Assembly: GCA_034096865.1 (NCBI GenBank) | Contig: JAWQFJ010016990.1 | Coordinates: forward strand, 10,001-30,190 | Reading direction: 5' to 3' | Source of the DNA: Theodoxus fluviatilis | Lineage: Eukaryota; Mollusca; Gastropoda; Cycloneritida; Neritidae | Length of the DNA: 20,190 nucleotides | In this document: one piece after another, positions 7,966-20,190 of the stretch | Layout: every line of letters begins with the position of its first letter | How positions within the stretch are numbered: position 1 is the stretch's first letter | Made by a program: the position numbers and the translations under genes | The notes under the pieces: generated by a model | Databases searched by the model: none | What the model saw: only the letters and a program-made list of their open reading frames with translations | What the model was told of the DNA's origin: nothing

Positions 7966-9110
7966 GTTCTAAACATAATACTAGGTAAGGAGATAATGAT
8001 TGAGACCTGTAACTTTGCACTGAAGTACAGTACATAGAGTAGCATGTCCTGACCCAAAATAATGACAAGTACTCTGACCATTTCATTTTAACACAATTTC
8101 ACATCTGAAGTTAAATGAATTGAGTCACTAATTACATATTCAAGATTCTGTAACTTTGACGAACAGTAAGATACAGTTTTGATTATGGGTCATCCAATGA
8201 AGCAGGCTATATGAACCAAATATGCCAAATTTCAAGGAGGTCAAACTTCAGAGCACTGGGGCATGCTGTCTGAAATCAAAGACACATAGCGAAGAGAGCA
8301 TGGAAACTGAGAAAATTGCATTTGAAGTTTTCATACCTCAATATCACAGCTGACAATAGGTGTCCTCCTTCCAATTTTTTAAACTATAAGATACCTATTT
8401 CCCACGGTCATTTTCAACATTGTATTTACCACAATGTGATACGAAAAACACATTTTCGACCATAAATCACAAAAATGACATTTTAAAAATGGATACTACT
8501 ACCCTTAACGCGCACAGTTTCGATTAAAAAGTCTTTGTCGGGTGCAAGAAGTACAAAACATGCACGCAGAAGGAGAGCAGCAAAGCCTACTTCCAACTAG
8601 AATAGCATGCAGTCTGTGCTGCTCCGATACCTCAGCCATCAGCTGGAATTAATACTGCGGTCTTTCTGCTTTAGGGGCCTGCTCCAGCAGCACTCGCACA
8701 GCCGGCCCCAAGCAGCACTTATGTGCAGCCGGGAGGTGTCTTGAAAATCAAGCTGCAGAAGACGTCACGCCCATCAGGGCAGCATTTCCACCAAACTCAC
8801 AGCATTTTGCAGTTTCTTCCTCACCGCGCCTGCTCGTCTAGCCCGCACGCCCAGACCTAAAGGTAAAGGCAGAGGTGGGGTTAAATATAGCGACTTATCA
8901 CCCATTTCTAGAACTCAAACCGCTCTACACTTTACCCCCTGATCACTGGGCCGCATGATCAGTCCTTCACTGGCACCTGACAACAAAGTGACAGGCAGTA
9001 AAGATGCACAGCCAGAACTAATTCCACTCCCTGCGAAGCATTCGCACCCGATGCTGCCTCGATCATGGCCACATACAGGGGTAAATCACACTGCACTGTG
9101 CCATATCGCT
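7966..9110. other. Intergenic sequence, no gene recognised
   Basis: Mixed AT-rich (7966-8540) and more balanced (8541-9110) sequence. No open frame above about 96 codons; those present overlap the LINE or lack protein character. Confidence 0.45.
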
Positions 9111-9118
9111 GCTCTCAC

Positions 9119-9186
9119 AGGTACCCGGTTTTACTCCTGGGTAAAAGGAAACAATGAGAGTGAAGCACCTTGCTCAAGAATGCAAC
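9119..9186 (+). repeat. Fragment of a dispersed repeat (ACTCCTGGGT ... CCTTGCTCAAG type)
   Basis: Contains AGGTACCCGGTTTTACTCCTGGGT broken into its blocks (GTACCC, TTTTACTCC, TGGGTAAAAGG), followed about 30 bases later by CACCTTGCTCAAG. This block order is remembered as a frequent dispersed element in molluscan DNA. A shorter similar start (GTACCCAGTTTTACTCC) occurs at about 12612-12628. The family has not been checked by search. Confidence 0.35.
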
Positions 9187-9312
9187 TCTGGAACCACGCA
9201 GCTTCCAAGGCCTCACATACTATTACTAGCCGCAAGCAAAGATAATAGGTTACACAAAGATAGCTCATGCCGAGCTTTTGCTATATAAAGTTACAAGACG
9301 CTCGGAAACGCA

Positions 9313-9573
9313 GCGCCCCAAGCGGCTAGAACTATGGGGAAGTAATCACAACGCTTAGAGACATGTAAAAGTGCTTGTTTGTCGACGCGTTTCTGATGCG
9401 TTCCGATCATGTTTGTGAATACATTTACGGTGTAATGTGTAATAAAATGATTCGCTGCAATAATGGGGGTGTTTTGGCTTTGTTTTTTGTAGCTGGCGTT
9501 GTGAAATCGAAATATTTGGTTCATCGAAATGTGAGCCTATAGTCCGTTTCAACATTGCTCTGTTAGTGGAGAC
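9313..9573 (+). repeat. Left arm of long inverted repeat
   Basis: The reverse complement of this 261-base arm matches 9775-10053 almost base for base. About four substitutions, one 2-base indel and one 20-base insertion in the right arm were counted by eye. The two arms are separated by 201 bases. Confidence 0.95.
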
Positions 9574-9774
9574 AAAGATTATTCGTCTGCTAGCCATCTA
9601 GGTACATACGGTGAGGTTTGTTTACTTATCTTCTGTGGGTTTTGTGCAGAAAGTATACGTTAAAACAGTCTGATATGACTATTTTCGATTAGTTTTTAAT
9701 CTAATTAATATTTTTGCATGCTTTAACACGGCCGGATCTTTGGCATAACTCCCCGGGCGTGCGAAGTCAGTAGC

Positions 9775-10053
9775 GTCTCCACTGACAGAGCAATGTTTAA
9801 ACGGACTATAGGCTCACGCGCATGCGCAGAAGCATCCATTTCGATGAACCAAATATTTCGATTTCACAACGCCTGCTACAAAAAACAAAGCCAAAACACC
9901 CCCATTATTGCAGCAAATCATTTTATTACACATTACACCGTAAATGTATTCACAAACATGATCGGAACGCATCAGAAACGCGTCGACAAACAAGCACTTT
10001 TACATGTCTCTGCGTTGTGATTACTTCCCCATAGTTCTAGCCGCTTGGGGCGC
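9775..10053 (-). repeat. Right arm of long inverted repeat
   Basis: The 279-base partner of 9313-9573. It carries an extra 20 bases after GGCTCAC (near 9815-9835) that begin with the palindrome GCGCATGCGC and are absent from the left arm. Confidence 0.95.
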
Positions 10054-10819
10054 AACGTGTCTCGATCCTCACAACAATGAGCTAATGAGCTATCTATAGG
10101 CTTGTTCAGGAGTACTCAGCGCTGCATGAGCGCTTCATGTTGGCAATTGAGCACTCATTGCCTCTCTTGAACGCCTAAGATGTATAGTGCAGCGCTTCAC
10201 TTGTTAAAGGGGAGGGAAATCTTCTGCGCCCCATGTTGTGTTGATAGACGCGAAGAAAGTGTTTTCTTTGCCACAGACATCGTTTATGCACGTTTACATA
10301 TATGTATTCTGCATGAATAAAGTCCACTACTGTGTCATCCTTACTTGGCATTACTCGCGCATACAGGGCGCTTGGGGCAAATAAAGCCCGTTCCAGTCCC
10401 AAAATGATGTTTCTGAGGGTTATTTTACGCGTCGACGGCCAGTGCGGGATCGAAGCCGCCATTTTGAATCTGCTGCAAAATCATTCTGCATCATCTCGGA
10501 TCGGTGATGCAGAGCGCTGCTCAGCGCTGAGTGAAGTACGCCCCAAATTGGCCGTTCAGGAGTGAATCACATGCAGCGCTGCAGCACTCTGAATCGCTGC
10601 GCCTCCTGAACAAGGCTTTTGTGTAACCTATAATCTTTGCCGCAAGCGACTGCAGGTCAAGCGCGCTGACCACCCAGCTATGCAGAGCCCCAGAAGAAAG
10701 AAGACTCATCAATCGAACATCACTAATACCACTGTGCAGCGGTTTCTCCTCTCATACACCTCTCCTCCACAACCACCACCACCACCACCCCTCCCTTTCC
10801 TTCTTCCCATTTTGTTGAA

Positions 10820-12334
10820 TTAACCTCTTCGCTGCCCCATGACGGGTCCACCCGCGAGACGATCTGCTGTAAGAGTTGCCACATCACGGGTTTACCCGCG
10901 AGGCCGCCAAGTGCACGATGGGAAATTTCCCTGGGTTAAGTTTAGATCGGAAATATCCAGACTTTGGCCAATAAGAAAGCAGAATGATAGATCTACTGAA
11001 TATTAATAAGTTTGGGCGCCCGTGATGTGAAAACCCCGAAGCAGATGCTTGGATCGCGAGTTGTTTACATTTTGCGTTGCAATGGCGGATAATTCGAACG
11101 AGCCAGGGCCCAGTCGACATGGAAAAAGACGGAGAAAAGAAGTTGACATGAGTGATTGTCACTTCGGACGTTGAAGACATCTTAAATATCCTCGAGGAAC
11201 AGGGAGAGCTTTCGGATGAACCAACATGTCCGATGATTCGCTGCAAAGGAGAGGTGAAGCGAATGTTTACATACGAAGAAATCAGAGTGGGCGGAGGGGT
11301 CGGTATTGCTCAGATCGTTCGTGAAAACGTTGATAGGGCAGAGAGAGCTGAGCTGGAGGTTGAGTATGCTTCAACGACAGACACTGATGTTGAAGCTGAA
11401 GTCGAAAGTGACAGTCACGAGGGAGAGGAATCATCAGGATCGAGAGAATCCCTTCGGCTTGGAGGACGCGGCAGACCACGTGTGCGACAGCCTCAAGCAC
11501 GTGAACGTAGGGCGAGCGCTTCAGGACACAGAAGAGGTAAGAATTATTCGATTTAGTTTATGTTTACTTGAAAAATACAAAATAGAATGCAGGTAGTTAT
11601 GATGATGATGATGATTTTACGTGTACAATATATAAATCATCTTGAGGATCATTATCATGTCACGTATAGAGGTTTTCGTGTATGTTTGTCAGTGTTGGTT
11701 TGAAAGTTTATATCATGTATGATTGTGTAATTCGATGTAGTATCTTCAAAGCCCCATTCATTTATGACAGAATATCTCTTCTGTGATTGTGTACATGCCT
11801 ACAATGCTTTGTTGTTGGTTTTCTACCACAAATGGATAGTAAAATAAAATAGAAAGAGGATTGTGCATGCCAGAAATTGTTTATCGTCGTCACCCATTTA
11901 CAGCCGAAAACGAGGAAAATGGGTACTCCTATTCATTTGTCTATCACTCTGCTGAGGATAGTCAGAAATGTTAGTGGTTTATAGTGTGAGTTGTCCTATA
12001 GTCTAGGCATACTTTGAAAACATTTGCACTTGGTTTAGTCACTGAGTGATGATTTGGTGGTACCAATTGCAATAGTACCAAAAATATGATGCCAAAAAGT
12101 GTTTTTGTATGTTCATGGCTTTGTCATTTTCTATACAGAAGTCTAATAAACAAATTCTTTACATCAATCTGTTCCTTGTCCAATGCTCTTTTATAAAAAT
12201 ATAAGTTATGGGTACTTTTCTTCAAAAATGTGTTTTACATTATTTTTTCCTCGCAAGTACCCTGCGTCGCCAAAAAAACCTTTGGCAAATGGTTGTCATG
12301 CAGTGTTAAAAAGGCTTGGCAGCGAAGAGGTTAA
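10820..12334. mobile_element. piggyBac-like element, internally deleted or degenerate
   Basis: TTAA at 10820-10823 is followed by CCTCTTCGCTGCC. At the other end GGCAGCGAAGAGG is followed by TTAA (12331-12334). So there are 13-bp perfect inverted termini (10824-12330, 1507 bp) with the TTAA duplication that is diagnostic of piggyBac. Just inside the left end two copies of the palindrome CGGGTNNACCCG (10843-10854 and 10887-10898), each followed by CGAG, look like subterminal binding sites. Inside is a piece resembling an acidic transposase N-terminus (11082-11556). The right half is AT-rich with no long frame, and no DDD catalytic domain or C-terminal Cys-rich domain is visible. Confidence 0.88.
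11082..11556 (+). pseudogene. Remnant of piggyBac-type transposase N-terminus
   Basis: An ATG at 11082 opens a 30-codon frame (start MADNSNEPGPSRHGKRRRKE) that ends in TGA at 11172-11174. A second frame, open from at least 11152 to 11556, carries ILNILEEQG, TYEEI and a long acidic, Ser-rich stretch followed by an Arg-rich, Gly-rich end. A basic start followed by an acidic region is usual before the catalytic core of piggyBac transposases; the core itself is missing. A consensus-like donor GAAGAG/GTAAGA at 11531-11542 lies near the end, so splicing is possible. The two frames probably belong to one broken gene. Confidence 0.5.
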
Positions 12335-13070
12335 GAGTGACGTTGCGTTGTAATGATAGACACTATTTTACCAGTCGTTCATGAAAACGCCACAAGAAGC
12401 AGTATAACGAGTAGGCCTACGACGATTTACATGTTTCTACAAATACTCCACAATTTGCTACAATAAAGTAATATTCTTCGTGTTCCTCCTCACAACGAAA
12501 GACTCATGGACCCATCGATAACTTTGCCAGTGAGAAATGCAAATGGTCGTTGACTAACCCTGAGATTATCTGATGTGACGGTCAGTGAATTATTCAACTG
12601 TGGTCTTTCTGGTACCCAGTTTTACTCCCAAAGATGTAATGGCAATAGGTTCAGGATCTGTATACACGAATGCAGCACCTTTTATAGCCGCAACCTATCG
12701 TTTCCAAGCTCTGGAAAAGAGAACTATAAGCAACATTTGCAAGGAAGAAGCAGCAGGAACAGAAATAGTAATAGCAGCAAATTTGTCAGTAGCGTTTTAC
12801 ACAACTGTCGGTCCATTCCGAACACAGAGATTCACTATAGTCTCAGACACGCTGAATGCTGTCGGTCTTCATTAGAAAAGCCTCTTGCAGCTAGATCAGA
12901 TCACAGAAACATTCTTAAAGCAGGGTAAATATACCGCAGTAAATGAATTTTCTTCTTTAGCTACAAGTACAATACATCTCTCGGCGGCTGCCACCGCACC
13001 GTTTCAGGATAGATAACTGCGTTTGACACTATGTGCTCTCTAGAAAAAGAAGGGAAGAATTGTCGACGCC
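12335..13070. other. Sequence upstream of the proteasome gene; no coding region recognised
   Basis: Includes a short match to the dispersed repeat near 12612. The two overlapping frames of about 100 codons at 12575-12928 lack protein features. The promoter of the proteasome gene should lie in 12.9-13.1 kb, but no TATA box stands out. Confidence 0.4.
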
Positions 13071-13122
13071 ATTACTTCATTCAACAAGACGCAAGTCACG
13101 CATCTTTGGAAACCAACGCACG

Positions 13123-19998
<6,876 letters not shown>

Positions 19999-20007
19999 GT
20001 ATCCTTG

Positions 20008-20075
20008 CCTGAGGCCTGCATGGTCACCGGTTCAATCCCCAACCTGAGATGCACTTTTTTCCTCCTCCTCTTTCC
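20008..20075 (+). repeat. Possible tRNA-derived SINE fragment just after the exon 5 donor
   Basis: GGTTCAATCCC at 20029-20039 matches the pol III B-box pattern and is the same 11-mer as at 18586-18596 on the other strand. A pyrimidine-rich run (CTTTTTTCCTCCTCCTC) follows. No clear A box or full tRNA fold. Confidence 0.3.
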
Positions 20076-20190
20076 AGCAGGATGTCAGCTCTGTGTGGTG
20101 GCTCTCAGGAGAGGTCAAGCAATGAGGGGAGAGATCTTTGACTGCTGGGATAGATGAGCACATGTTTTTCTGGATTCAGAGTATCTGGGA

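Larger units (their letters stand above)
9229..10647. mobile_element. Non-autonomous DNA transposon with foldback core and 9-bp target duplication
   Basis: The 9-mer GCCGCAAGC occurs at 9229-9237 and 10639-10647. Immediately inside it, the left end reads AAAGATAATAGGTTACACAA and the right end, in reverse complement, AAAGATTATAGGTTACACAA: terminal inverted repeats of about 21 bp with one mismatch. The element proper is 9238-10638 (1401 bp). Its core is a long inverted repeat (9313-9573 against 9775-10053). No transposase frame is present. A 9-bp duplication fits Mutator-like elements best and Merlin next; the superfamily is inference. Frames of 70-80 codons inside it are mirror images created by the inverted repeat. 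Confidence 0.8.

Noticed and set aside
7740..8086. Frames of 80-96 codons overlapping the LINE
   Set aside because: They are out of frame with the recognisable reverse-transcriptase tail.
9291..10034. Two nearly identical 75-codon proteins on opposite strands
   Set aside because: They are the two arms of the inverted repeat; the similarity is due to DNA duplication and no known protein is seen.
20008..20075. A complete tRNA gene
   Set aside because: Only a B-box-like 11-mer is present; no cloverleaf or A box could be drawn.
19999..20157. Continuation of PSMA1 coding sequence past 19998
   Set aside because: The frame meets a TGA within a few codons and the residues stop matching the family, so an intron begins.

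Overview
This is animal nuclear DNA. It holds a metazoan proteasome gene split by GT-AG introns, a U6 snRNA-like gene, piggyBac-type and other cut-and-paste transposons, a LINE fragment and very many di-, tri- and tetranucleotide arrays. The repeat style suggests a mollusc, perhaps a marine gastropod. That placement is inference; the sequence itself proves only an animal genome.

Layout. Positions 1-610 are CA/CGCA arrays that flip to GT/CGTG. Positions 1198-4902 carry one uninterrupted coding region on the + strand: a large protein with a trypsin-like protease domain (His, Asp and Ser all visible), three helical segments each ending in a Cys-x-Cys motif, acidic linkers, and a C-terminal run of 20-residue repeats. 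A poly(A) signal lies about 335 bases after its stop. Positions 4.9-13 kb have no convincing host protein gene. They contain microsatellites; a divergent U6 snRNA-like gene on the - strand with a correctly spaced TATA box (7019-7158); a decayed 3' end of a LINE on the - strand (7345-7965); a non-autonomous DNA transposon with a near-perfect foldback core, terminal repeats and a 9-bp target duplication (9229-10647); and an internally deleted piggyBac-like element bounded by TTAA (10820-12334).

From about 13.1 kb to the end the window holds the 5' part of the gene for proteasome 20S subunit alpha type-1 (PSMA1) on the + strand. Exons 2-5 are clear and exon 1 (the ATG) is a good candidate; the rest lies beyond the window. 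Its introns are packed with repeats: a (CT)n/(CA)n block in intron 1; three copies of one interspersed repeat ending in (CCAT)n in intron 2; a 33-copy, strictly 35-bp minisatellite that grew from the head of one of those copies; an 850-base ACC/ATC array in intron 3; and a (CA)n array in intron 4.

The two protein genes are on the same strand but about 8 kb apart, with no sign of shared function. The best candidates for something undescribed are the protease with CxC and 20-residue repeats, the U6-like gene whose 5' stem-loop keeps its shape with a different sequence, the foldback transposon, and the minisatellite born inside a repeat.
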